In this document: positions 10,620 through 22,146 of the stretch, in pieces | Numbering within the stretch: the first letter of the stretch is position 1 | Layout: every line of letters starts with the position of its first letter | NCBI GenBank assembly: GCA_007644065.1 | Contig: VJWN01000002.1 | Span: 1,141,831-1,205,830, forward strand | Length of the DNA stretch: 64,000 nt | DNA from: Margaritispora aquatica | Lineage: Eukaryota; Ascomycota; Leotiomycetes; Helotiales; Discinellaceae | Direction of reading: 5' to 3' | Made by a program: the position numbers and the translations under genes | Notes under the pieces: model-generated | The model's input: only the letters and a program-made list of their open reading frames with translations | What the model was told of the DNA's origin: nothing | Database searches by the model: none

Positions 10620-12634
10620 ATCGCCCCGCCGACTACAACCACAACCACAAAGCACACCCACGACCGCGCCTTCAACTCCAAATTCCCACCTCTCTATAAA
10701 TATCCCCCGCCTCTGATGGATTCAACCCCATCCCATCCAGTGATGCCCGTGCAATCTTCCACTCTTTGTATGTGTATCGCGAGCGACTGACCCAGCGAAG
10801 GTTTGGTTAACCGCCGTACTCAAGAATTGTGAGATTGATAGTTCTGTTTGTTGCGTGCGGGATTGAACAGATACGGTAGACGGTGGAGGTAAATTATGGC
10901 GACTAGATTGGAATGAATTGGGTTGTTTATTCTTGTCAACCCTCTTCCTCGTAAATGGCGATCATCACCACATCTCGCTTCTCGCTTGATGACAATCGCC
11001 GCCACATCCACTCTCTCGAAACCCCTGCCACTCCCCCCTTTCCCACTCCCACTTCCACTCATGCTATCGCTGTCACTGCCCATCTCCCCACCCCACTCTT
11101 CGCACCGCATATCAGTTCATCTCAGCTCAGTTCAATCCAATTTCAATTTCCCAATCTCCCCAACGGAATCCCGAAGCACGCACCCAAACAAACACACACA
11201 TCAGCCGGACAGTTAGCTACCCAGGGCACGCACCATAGCTCTTTGGGGAGGGTATGATGGTAAATGCAGATGGGAATAGGGCGATAGTGAAGTGTGAAGT
11301 GTGAAGTGGAGTGAATATATGTGATCAGGAAATATCTTCACCTTTCCAAATTATCATCGTTCGTTTCCATTGAGAGTGCTGTTACAGATAGATGCTCGAT
11401 TCCAATCCAGCCCAAGTCAAATTCAATCAAATCAAGTTCGATTCAACTTGACTGGAGGTAGATTGACTTCACTTGGCCTGACTTGCCTTGCCTTGACTTT
11501 ATTCAAATTCGAATCAATAGAAAGACGAGATCATTAGATACATCATCTTGTCGTCCGGAATTCAACACATAATCTTACAGTGGAAATTCGACAAAACCTC
11601 GATATGTGTTTGGCGAAGTCAAAAAAGCTTGAGCACAAAACTACAAAAGCAAAGAAACAGACAACGCCTTTGCAGAGAGAGCTCAATGAAGCTCAATAAC
11701 CCACCTGGTCTTCAGTATCCATATCCATGGAATAGCTGAGGCACCTAACGTCTGCTCAAGATTTCATGGCATGGACAAACGAACTGGTGGGAGGAGGGTA
11801 TCAAGTTGTTGGGGATGAGTACTCTACTGGGTCACCAAAAAACGACAGCACGAAGTGGTGACAAGTTTGTGTACCTTTCAATGATCTTGTTTGCTTTCCC
11901 TTAGCTAGGTTGAGGAGGATGGGCTTTTGGGCGCGATTGAGATCGTGTCCTCTTATGCACGATTTCTTTTTATTTCAGAAGCTGCCCTAGTCACGTAGTA
12001 TTCGCTTACGGAAATTTCAAAAACCAACAGAGCAGCCATGTCATAAAGGCGTAGAACCCGAAAGAAAATTTCTTTTGAAACGAATGTATGGTTTTTCGAG
12101 GGCATAAATATGAACATGGTATGAGAGGTGACTACAATCTGTTTGAGCAAGTGAGAGGTCGAGATACATGGTCGAAAGGAACATCAGAGACAGTGGAACG
12201 AATCGATCCAGAACTGGTAAACAATACAGCGAGTTTAGGATCGCATAACACTCCCGTTTCTCATTTGCAAATCCTTGTTATACAACACTTGAGGATGTGG
12301 CCTTGGAGCTGCAGATATAGACAGATATTGCGCAAAGCTTAAAACATTGCATTGGACGTTGCGAAAAGACTTTCCTCAACTTGACGACAAGAAGGAAATA
12401 TTGTGTGAAGACAAGCGAGATATACAGCAGAAGAAATTCAAAGCAAAGACTTGACCACACCTACGATAACAATTTACCTGTGCATAACACCAATTGTCAC
12501 ATGGCAGATACGGAGTTCAAGCACCGTGAATCTCTTCTTTCTTGAATTTGTGTTTAGATCAAAGGTCATCGTCCCGAGAGCGTAGTAACATTCGGTCTCG
12601 AGCTCATCACCAGTACATTTTGACCTGATGCCAG

Positions 12635-13659
12635 TCATTCCGAAGGTTTGGCCTTCTCGTTACCGCTTGTTGAGGAGCCTTTCCCCCTGCCGTTCGCTTC
12701 GTCGACCTTTAGTCGCTCCGACTCCTCGAAGCTAGCAAGCAAATCCTCAATCTTCTTCTCGAGGCTGGTCAGATTCGATTCGAGAGCCTGGGCCGTCTTC
12801 TCTCCCCTAGGTGAGAAAGTATTTGTTAGCGAAAGATCTAGACAACATAGTGATGTTGGGAATTAGAAAGTCTGAATAGACTCGAAGAAGGAAATGGAAG
12901 CATGGCATTTCGAACACCTGCATGCCCTAACATGTATTTCATGAAATCGAGATCCGTAAGCGAGGAAAGAATCTAGCCTCCTGGCTACCTGAAAAATCGT
13001 ACGAGAACTAAGGTAGCTCAAACGCTTGACTTTGACCGCGGAGAAAGTTAATATTAGCAGGGACCTAGAGTGGCATAGTTGCGGTATCCCTAAACAGGAA
13101 TATACATGGATGTTATGTCATGGCTGAAGAGCCTTGGTGGATGTCCATTAAAAGTGGACGTTGTGGATGGGAATGGCCAGGATGGAGGATTGCTAGATTG
13201 GTATGCTTTAAAGATGGTAAAGAAATGGTTGGACAAACTTCGCGATGTTCTTCAAAGCTTCCGAGATCTAGAACATTCGTGGCGTTAGCAGAACTCCGAT
13301 AAAGTGACAGGGTATAGACCCCGAAATTCCGGAGGCCGTCAGACGACATGATGTTTTGATACATTCTCAATTTGATAGGGCTGCGACTAAAGATGAAATA
13401 AATGAAGGAGTGATGAATCTCATGATTGCCCTCGCATTGAGATCTCGAGTCTGCCACCTCCATGGGACATCCAACGTCAAAGCAATGCGACACAGCGACA
13501 ACAGTCACGCATGACATCTTGGCATTGCAGACGCTGGTCGAAGGCCGTGAGATAAAGCGCAGGGCATCGCATTTGTGAAGACAGATAAAAGAACTCTGCA
13601 CGTACCTGGGCTAGGTCCGCTTCTGAGGCTGCATGGTGGTCCTCTTCTGAAGATGCCAT
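12635..13659 (-). CDS. Possible small conserved-looking helical protein, exon structure unresolved
   Basis: Two pieces look coding. The first is an ATG-initiated stretch at 13659-13606 (MASSEEDHHAASEADLAQ) ending at a good donor (GTACGT). The second is a terminal block at about 12806-12635 after a CACCTAG acceptor, encoding GEKTAQALESNLTSLEKKIE followed by DLLASFEESERLK and a charged tail before TGA. The second block is a strong amphipathic helix or coiled coil. The pieces do not join in phase directly (donor phase 0, acceptor needs phase 2), and the gap of about 800 bp is long for this genome. Either a small exon is missing or the two parts belong to different transcripts. Family not recognised. 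Confidence 0.35.
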
Positions 13660-16600
13660 TTTTCACGCTTTGGACTGTTCTCTTTCGCTGAGGGCTGGTA
13701 TGTTCGGTCTCGGAACGTGATTGCTGGGAATACGGTGCGGAGGAGCGAGTGCGAACGCTGCAAAGTTGTTGAGATGGAAGTAGTCTTCCAGGTGTCTTTT
13801 AATCTGGATTCGAATTGAACTGAAATTGAGGGTTGCTGATGTGTAGCTTGTCAAACCAAAGTCACAAACTTCAGGATAGAAACTATAGGTGTTCTGGCGA
13901 GCGTAGTTCAAGGTCTACAAAGGTAGAGGTAGAGAGGTTGAAGATCGCTTATGGAAATTCTAGCCTAGATAGACGAAAAGATAGATAGTTAGTTAGATAG
14001 TAGGTTAGGTTATCAATAAGCTACAGTACAGTACCTTAGAACGCTAATGCAACATCCAGAGTACCGTAGCTCATAGACTTTACAGTGCGTTTGCCGAACG
14101 TAGCAGTCATCGGGGCAAGTCTTTGATGCCACAAAGCATGGTATTTGATATTGGATAATTAATTTTTTTTTGGCGGAGGCAACTCCGAGCCCGCGACGAG
14201 TCATTGGAGCCGCAAGGCAACGAATCCCTATTGATCAAGTCACATGACACACTACAGCAACCTGGATATGACATTGAATGTTCCTATTGAGAGCATAAGA
14301 AGGGGGAGTATATGACCTGATAGAAAGAAAGTTTATTGGTGAGAATACACACAAGATGTAACAAGATAAGTACCTGCAGAGCAGAGGTTCCATAAACTTT
14401 TGTGGCCCCGGATGATGTAAGTTACACGACCTGATTCCAATGCATGCGTGTACCGCCTCCCATGCCATACCAGTATGTTGGATATCTGCGGTTAAGGGAT
14501 GGCAATTGGCAAAATCACATCCTACAAATTAAGACACCTCGTACGGTATACAGTAGCAGGACAAATAGACGAGTGACGCAACTTGGTGGCACCAGCTCTC
14601 GACATGAGAGGGGAATTCAAAAGGTGATGCGAGATCGACATTATTGAGCCACCCCGTCAACTTTCCCATGCTGTTTGGAGACAAAATTCCCGATCATCTC
14701 TCTCAAATCTCGATGGAACAATCTCCGGTGTTTGATAGTTTCATGGTACTTGTCCACTTGTGCTAAACAAGTAATCGCCATGCCTTATTATCCGCCCAAG
14801 AGCAAGCTACAGTACCCAATGGCTGGAATTGACTTCTCACACATATATCTCAAGGTTGAGTAATCGAACAATTGGTCTACCTCCATATAGCTTTGAGACA
14901 AAGATCTGGTTTATTTTAGCTGCGTTTATAGCCCAGGTTCAAAGTAAGGTACCAGCTTCCATTGTGCAACCAAGCACGCTGAGCCGACCTTAACATTGCA
15001 GCAGAAGATCCAACTCAGTTACCATCAGGTAAGTGATATCAAGTAAGGTAAAGTACCTTAAATATCTAAACTTGCTAGTCGCATCGCAGAACAAATTCCC
15101 TTCTTATTTTACCTATAATTCATTCGCGTGTATGGATGCAGTCATGAAGTACATAAATTTCAAGATATAATGGAGAGTGTCTTGGTAGAATTTTACTTCA
15201 ATGGTACCTGTAGGTTTTTAAATGAAGAGTACTGTTTACAAACTGTACTGCCGCCAAGTGTACCCTCATTATACGGATGGTTGTCTCTATTCACATCCAG
15301 CTTTTTCCAGATCTGCGCTGTTCGTCTTAGACTTTCCAATTCGTTGAGGCGAAAATGAGATACCTAACCCAAAGGGCATTTGAGTTAGTGTCAGGTTTAG
15401 CTATTCCAATTTTATGGAGATATAGACTGCTGTCTTCAGTGGATTATTCTAGCTTGTCACTCAAGCCGCTAGGACTTGCCATTTGAGCTAGCTTATTTGA
15501 AGATCTTGACCAGGCCTTTCAGTACTGAGCCCCACTACCCACCCGTACTTAGATTTGATGGTATTTGTAGGGATTCACGGTATTTCTCTCTTGAGTGAAT
15601 GATGGCTTTGAAGTCCCTCAACACAAAGTGGTTAACCTGTCAAGCGAAAGACGGTCATATACTCCGATTCCGATAGCTGGTGGAACTTCGATTATGGAGT
15701 ACATCGCAGGAATTTCATTTCTTTCATTTCCAGCAGAAATGGGCTGAAAACAGACAAGTGGATGCCAAGCTCTCAGGGCACCAGAGAATCAGTTGATATG
15801 CATATTAGATTACCCCCTCTGGTCATGCCATTTCTCCATCGGCGATCGTGACAGTGGACAATGCCAATCTGCTCCAGAAATTGGTCCCATACGGTATTCT
15901 TGCCGTGAGACTAGTCTTTGTTGGTGATGGTCTCCTCCACTTTACTGTCTTTCGAATACCTACCGACCTACCTACCTACCTACCTACCTACCTACCTACC
16001 ACCACCACACCTCATTCTGCCTCGAGACTAAAAATGCCTTTTCTTTTCTAGGTACGGTACAAAATAGAGACTAGAAGTGGGTAGAGCAATTCTGCGGGTT
16101 GTATAGGGATCTCATACCTCTCAGTGCAGTGCTGTTACATATTTTACTTGCTCTGTCCAGACAATCTACCTATTACAACGAACACCTCTCTTCACCACTT
16201 ATGCCATCTGAAAATATGGCCGCTTAAGCATTGATAGGCCTATTTCTCCATTGACCACTATTGTTCTTTCTTTCCCATTACCAGTACGCACAGGCAGCAA
16301 ATACGGACGCCTTTTGATTCTTCTTCCTGCTTTTGTTTACCCACGACGATCCACTTTCCCATGGTACGATCGATATTCGGCTTCTCCTCCTGACGAATCA
16401 CCCAACTGCAAGGACGCCTTTTCCCAGATCCCTACTTCATCTGCCCATAACACTCCCATCTCAAGACATCCTGATATCCAGTTATCCATACGACTTCAAA
16501 TCGACCTAGCCTATAACGCCTCCAGCACCTCTTGTGCCAGTATTATATCTTCATCTTGCGAAACCATCGAACAACTGAAAGAACGAAGACCCTCTGCTCC

Positions 16601-17233
16601 TCTAGCTCGCAGTCTACTATCGACTTGTCCTGCATTGGTCTACAGCTCAATTTTCATGTACGGATCCAATCCATTAAATATTCCACGGGTCACTATTAGA
16701 TGCCTAAGCTTGCTCTTCGGAACATTCTCTGCTCTGAGAAAGATGATCTCAGTATTGCTGGATGTAATCGCTGACCTGCCATAGATTCAACTCCAATACA
16801 TCTCACCCACCAGCCCGAACCCTTTATCAATATCTCGAGACTACCCAACTATCATGTTCATGCCATAATCGATTAAACTCATTGTGTTCGACTACATTGC
16901 ATCTTGCTTGCTACCAGTCATTGTCTGCTAGAAGTTGAGCTGTGTTGTGCCGACTTGGGACGACTCTCTGAAGAGGATACTGTTTCCATCCTGGATACAT
17001 CGTCACTACCACACTCTCCAATTTCCGAATCATCGATGCAAGATCTACGCAGTGGTTCTAAAGCCTTGCATCTGCAGTCAATATTTCGCCGCAAAGCGCT
17101 CGAAGACGTCTGAGATTTTTGGAAGAGGGGTGGCTATCTTTGACAGAAAGCTATATTCCTCTCCAGAGGCCAAGCAGCCTTTGACACGAATTTTCAATAC
17201 GTCTCTGGACAATCTCCAGAAGAAATCAACTGT
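13660..17233. other. Gene-poor region upstream of the HMG-box gene
   Basis: About 3.6 kb with no convincing gene. It holds GATA/TAGA-rich patches (13975-14015), a CCTA repeat (15966-16000) and AT-rich stretches. A 177-codon ORF (16251-16784) starting MTTIVLSFPLPVRTGS has unremarkable Ser/Pro-rich composition and lies where a long 5' leader of the HMG gene would be. I do not call it. Confidence 0.5.
15966..16000. repeat. CCTA tetranucleotide repeat
   Basis: About nine tandem CCTA copies, one of several such tracts dispersed through the intergenic DNA of this window. Confidence 0.9.
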
Positions 17234-18839
17234 ATGACGGAATTGGCGGCCGTCTTCTCAGAGCTGGGTATCTCAATCTACCTTCATGATTTTCTAGAGC
17301 AAGGATTTGATACCTGGGAAACCATCCTCGATATCACAGAGTCCGACTTTGATCACCTAGGAGTCAAGCTTGGGCATCGCCGGAAAATACAAAGGAGGAT
17401 TGCTAATTCAAGAGGATTATCATCCGACAGAGCCCTTGCATCTCCACGACACTCACCAGGTGCCGAGCGACCGGATGAACCAAGACCTGTGGCTACCAGG
17501 CCTGACATCAGAGAAGCTCATATCATCAATGGCAATGGTAATGGCAATTCCAATGGGAACAGTAATGGACCCCCCCTTGCAGCTGCACCAACTGGTGCAA
17601 AGAGGAAGTACCGCCGCCATCCGAAGCCGGACGAGAGTGCCCCAGAACGCCCACCTTCTGCATATGTGATATTCTCTAACAAGATGCGCGAGGAACTCAA
17701 AGGGAGAAACCTGTCTTTCACGGAGATCGCAAAGCTTGTGGGAGAAAACTGGCAAAATCTCTCCCCTGGAGAGAAGGAGCCTTACGAGCAACAAGCATTC
17801 GGTGCGAAGGAGAGATATAATAGCGAGCTTGCCGAATACAAGAAAACCGAACAGTACAAGGAATACTCTCAATACCTTGTGGAATTCAAGTCGAAGCACT
17901 CCAATTCGCAGCAGGGAGTACCTGCGGAGACTGGTACGTCAGGCTCTCGGTAGATCAATAATTAGTGCTAACCTGTTTTCTTCCAGCTGTCGAGGCTGAC
18001 GCAGTCAAACGCCCCAAGCTCGAAACCAATCATAGTGCAACTAGTAGTGCCACTAGCCAATATGGCAGTGAAGGTTCGAACATGCGCGGTAGATTAGATT
18101 CCACAGCTTCGGCGAACGGACAATGGCATCCTAATGAGCACTCTGCACAGCAAGTAGCGATCATGCCGAAATTGACAATGGCTCATGGGGGATCAAATGT
18201 GCAACAGTCACCCAAAAACATGTCTCCAACAGTACTGCCTGGCTACAGAGATTCTATATCCAAGCCTCATCAACAGTTACCGTGGAGAGAAGCACAACGT
18301 GATGAAGGAGTGAATCAGATGACCCGTTCGGCGAACTTTGGAGAAATGCACGGTTCCGATATTGGAAACCATCAGCATTCTCGGCGGATTGAGCAAAATC
18401 AGCCTCCCCCATTGTTGACCTCCGAGTCTACAAACAGTACTGCTTCATCTACTTATTTTACCCCCCGGACACCCTTGGAGCCCCCTCTTGAACGAGCACT
18501 GCCAATTCCGTCCACTTTCTATCAGAAGAACGGCTTTGATAACCAGTTGGCGCCATTAAGACCACCATCATTGTCTCCTCAAGCAAGTGTAGCTAGTTCA
18601 CAAATGTCTCCAAATGGTAAGCAGTCGTTATATTTGGGATTTTCTATTTCTAACAAGCGACAGGTCATCACACTTGGACAGATTTTCCTCATTCAATGGC
18701 ACCAATTCGTGGCTACGGCCCACCTCAACAGGCTTCTACAGACCCAGATCCAAGATACCGCGACGTAATGTCATCCACTACGTCCGTGGAAGATCTTGAC
18801 CCGATCAGTGCTTTGCTCAGCCTCTCCAAAGGTCGGTGA
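17234..18839 (+). CDS. SAM-domain plus HMG-box DNA-binding protein (three exons)
   Basis: The exons read 17234-17933, 17987-18616 and 18664-18839 (501 residues), with introns GTACGT...CCAG and GTAAGC...ACAG. Residues 1 to about 57 form a SAM-like domain (FSELGISIYLHDFLEQGFDT, then ITESDFDHLGVKLGHRRKIQ). An Asn/Gly linker (NGNGNGNSNGN) and a basic patch (GAKRKYRRHPKP) precede an HMG box at about 136-215 (APERPPSAYVIFSNKMREEL, then GENWQNLSPGEKEPYE). The rest is a disordered Ser/Pro/Gln tail ending SVEDLDPISALLSLSKGR. HMG boxes bend DNA and SAM domains oligomerise, so it is probably a nuclear architectural or transcriptional regulator. Such SAM-HMG proteins occur in filamentous ascomycetes, but I cannot assign a named orthologue. 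The start is fixed by the SAM domain beginning right at MTELAAVF. Confidence 0.88.
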
Positions 18840-20315
18840 ATTATCCTTCATGGTTTGAGGACCTTCTAGGGTCCACAACTTCTCAAGTGTACATCAGTAT
18901 GGAACCTATCAAGCAGCGCCGTCAGTACACGCAAGACAGCCTGCGCATAGAAGGATATCATTAACGGCATAAATACGCACGAAATAGGATTCGGTGCGCG
19001 GAGTTCTGGTTATCTTTATTTCTGTCAGTCAATGTCGGTCAGTGATCTGTTATGTCGAGATTCCCCCAATTTATTATCATCTCAGTTCTATGAAGGGGAC
19101 AGTGGTTTAAAGGGAAGTATCCGCTGCGTCTACTGACGCTTGCATGTTGTGAACGAGGACATGCCTTACACAAATGAACCATTTTATATTTTGCCCATAC
19201 CTTTAGTTCATGTGATTTTGTGATATCCTTTACTTAGTGACAGGTCTGGGTATTTTCATAGAATATGCAAATTCTACGATTTTGTCGCCCATCAATTCAG
19301 CTGAGCTGTGGGCATCGAACAGAACACGGTACTCGAGTAATGAATCATTACAACGCGGACCTCGACTCCGATGCCCGTCCTGCCATACCACATGATTCGT
19401 GATTGGAACCTGTTTTCTCCTCGACAATTTTGAGCATGCAAAAGTGTAAATGCGTTAAAGTTTCTTCGGTCAGTTGTCGTTCGGGAAGGGGAACTGCTGA
19501 TGGAATATCAGACCACTTGGGTGGCCATCTTACACAGGCGGCGCAGTGTCGGACTCAACTCCGGGTTTGGGGGGCTTGGACTGGGGTTCATTCATCCCAC
19601 AATGCCCTTCTTCGGTTTTTGTGTGTGTCGTCTGGCGGTGATGTGCTCCGGCCGATTGAGTGCGAAAGCGTGCGGTCATGTACGAGGCATGCGGCGCTCG
19701 GGTAATGTCTTACCGATGCGTGCCGATCTTGACATTGAGGTTGAGATTGTCGAAATCGATACGGAATGTTCCATCATTGACGATACTGTTTCCAAAAAGT
19801 GGCGCGTATACCACTTGGGATGATGCAACAGGTTAGTGGAGCTGAATTGTAAGACGTCTCGAACCTAAATGTATAGATATAGCTAACGTAGTAAGTAGTG
19901 CTGGATTCTTGATTGGATCTTGGAGAAGTACCTCCGCATTGAGATGGCATTCTGAGTAGCAGATCCATACGCATCTAGTGAGGGGCTGGTAAGACTTGTT
20001 CAAATGCTTTTGAGCAGGTAAGAGTGATCTTCTAGATGAATTGTTGATCGAGATAAGTTCGTACGGGAGCAGGTAAGGTGGTTTGAGAGAAAGCTAGAAC
20101 ATTAAATGAATAATTAAAGGCTTACTCGTTTTAGTATTACTCATTCTAGTAATATTTCGTGCTCCTGCAGTAGAGAAACGATCCCACATACCAATATCTC
20201 AATATGATTACCTAACCTTAGTACTTTGGGATGGAACATAATCACAAGAAGGTGGAGAGTACGTAATACTAGAGATTTTCCAATGCTTGGATATAGCCAT
20301 CCATTTCGCACATGT

Positions 20316-20383
<68 letters not shown>
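20316..20383. repeat. TTGC tetranucleotide microsatellite
   Basis: About 17 perfect copies of TTGC, about 230 bp upstream of the MRI1 start. Overlapping ORFs show only LLAC or KQAS repeats. It is a likely source of strain polymorphism in the MRI1 promoter. Confidence 0.93.
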
Positions 20384-20422
20384 ACATACGCACGCACCAA
20401 GCTTGGATGGAGGGGTATTTTC

Positions 20423-20428
20423 CACGTG
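20423..20428. promoter_or_regulatory. CACGTG palindrome upstream of MRI1
   Basis: CACGTG lies 183 bp before the MRI1 ATG. In yeast Cbf1 binds this hexamer and, with Met4/Met28, drives sulfur amino acid genes. CACGTG also occurs elsewhere in the window (about 7385, 35924, 40123), and none is seen before MDE1, so the assignment is weak. Confidence 0.25.
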
Positions 20429-20610
20429 CGGCCGCTAGATTCAAACGATTGGAGGGGTCATCCAAAATTTATTCTCTTACAACCAAACAATCAAAATCTT
20501 TAACCTATATCCTCACAAACAGTCTGTTAAAAACGTGAAATCAAACCTCCTGCCATCTCTAACCTTGAGCATATTTCTTTTGGTCCCAAACATACCTTTA
20601 AAACATCACA

Positions 20611-22146
20611 ATGGCACCTACAGCAGGCCTCGAAGCCATCAAGTACCAGCGTGGCAAGCTTGAGGTGCTGGACCAACTTAAACTTCCCCACGAGTCGCAT
20701 TTCGATGTCGTGGGAACTTGCGGGGAGGCATATGATTGCATCAAGTCCATGCGTGTGAGGGGGGCGCCAGCAATTGCCATTGTGGCTGCGCTCGCTTTGG
20801 CGGTCGAATTGGATGGGAAAAAGGATAGTAAGTGAGCTTCTACAAACGGACGTCAGAAATCACAAACTTCTTCCTGAGAAGTAACCCACGATAGATTGTT
20901 GTGGCCAAGCAGTAGGATTTAATTTCTAACAATCCCCAGATGCATCGGATTCCAAAGCACTAAAAGTATATATCGACTCACAGCTTGACTACATGAAAAC
21001 AAGCCGTCCCACAGCTGTCGACCTCTCCAATGCCATTGAGCTCCTCAAGAAAATCACTAGTGATGCTGCGGCCGCAAGCAACAAAGAAAATCAAGAGGAT
21101 GTATGCGCGGATATCAGGGAGGCCTATATCAAAGCTGCAGAGCGGATTTTCAAGGATGATCTACACACCAATCTAGCCATTGGCATAAACGGAGCAGAAT
21201 ATCTGAGGAGATTACAACCACCGCTCGAGACACCCGATGAGGAGAAGATAGACCAGATGTTATATTTTACAACCAGTCCACCTGGGACACAGGGTGCTCC
21301 AGACAGGACATACAGGAAACTTAGTGTTTTGACACATTGCAACACGGGGTACGTCCTATTTGCCATTCTCATAACCTCAAACTTCAAAAAAAAAAAAATT
21401 GCTAACGATAATCTACAATCAGCTCCCTAGCAACTTCAGGCCACGGCACCGCACTCGGTATAATCCGCTCCCTCCACAAAATGAACTACCTCGAACACGC
21501 CTACTGTACCGAAACCCGGCCCTATAACCAAGGCGCTCGCTTAACCGCCTACGAACTCGTACAAGAGAACATCCCCGCCACTCTGATCACCGATTCTATG
21601 GCCGGCGCGCTCTTCCAGCGCATGAAAGCCATCAAGAATATCACGGCCGTCATCGTTGGCGCAGACCGTGTTGCACGCAACGGCGACACGGCGAACAAGA
21701 TCGGCACATATGCCCTCGCTGTGTTAGCGAGGTACCATGGCATCAAATTTGTGGTCGCGGCACCGACAACGAGCATTGATCTCAAGACGCTGAGTGGAGA
21801 GGGGATCAAAATCGAGGATCGTGCGGGCAGTGAGTTAACGCAGATTTCGGGCGCGTTGGTAGATGCGGATGGGAAGGTGGATGTTAGTAAGACAGCGAGG
21901 GTGGCGATTGCGGATCAGAGGGTTGGAGTGTGGAATCCTGCATTTGACGTGACGCCTGCGGAGTTGATTGATGCCATTATCACAGAGAAGGGAGAAGTGC
22001 TGAAGGATGCGAAGGGCATCTTTAATTTTGAGGCCGTGATGCCTGAGAGGTGGGCTGCACAGGTTGGGAGTGTGAATGGGGAGATTGGATTGGTGGTGAA
22101 GCCGAAGGAGGAGGAGACTCAGTTTCCTATTGAGGACCTTCACTGA
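20611..22146 (+). CDS. MRI1: Methylthioribose-1-phosphate isomerase (three exons)
   Basis: Isomerises 5-methylthioribose-1-phosphate to 5-methylthioribulose-1-phosphate in the cytosolic methionine salvage pathway. The exons read 20611-20827, 20940-21348 and 21423-22146, giving 449 residues, longer than most MRI1 proteins of roughly 380-410. Diagnostic blocks are [20 protein letters not shown] near residue 50, the catalytic-Cys block [20 protein letters not shown] near 204, [16 protein letters not shown], and the Asp block [19 protein letters not shown] near 286. These separate it from the regulatory eIF2B-alpha/beta/delta subunits of the same fold. Extra length lies in a charged insert (SNKENQED) near residue 95 and a tail ending PIEDLH. 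The second intron contains a 13-nt A run. The next pathway enzyme is encoded 4.8 kb downstream. Confidence 0.95.

Larger units (their letters stand above)
9702..12634. other. Long intergenic region downstream of CDC6
   Basis: About 2.9 kb without a supportable gene. It contains an octanucleotide microsatellite (10321-10416), an AACTCC repeat (10584-10619), CT-rich runs (10138-10155) and several AGGTAG/CTACCT bursts. The ORFs here (60-100 codons) are repeat translations or low-complexity chance frames. Confidence 0.55.
18840..20610. other. Intergenic region between the HMG-box gene and MRI1
   Basis: Contains the 3' flank of the HMG gene, a long TTGC microsatellite and a CACGTG palindrome. ORFs up to 107 codons at 19400-19823 show no recognisable or biased composition and are not called. 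Confidence 0.55.

Noticed and set aside
16251..16784. 177-codon plus-strand ORF upstream of the HMG gene
   Set aside because: Ordinary Ser/Pro composition, no recognisable motif; better explained as long 5' leader.
18831..18940. Extra terminal intron and 30-codon exon of the HMG gene
   Set aside because: The intron would be only about 39 nt. The stop at 18837-18839 after SALLSLSKGR is a natural end.
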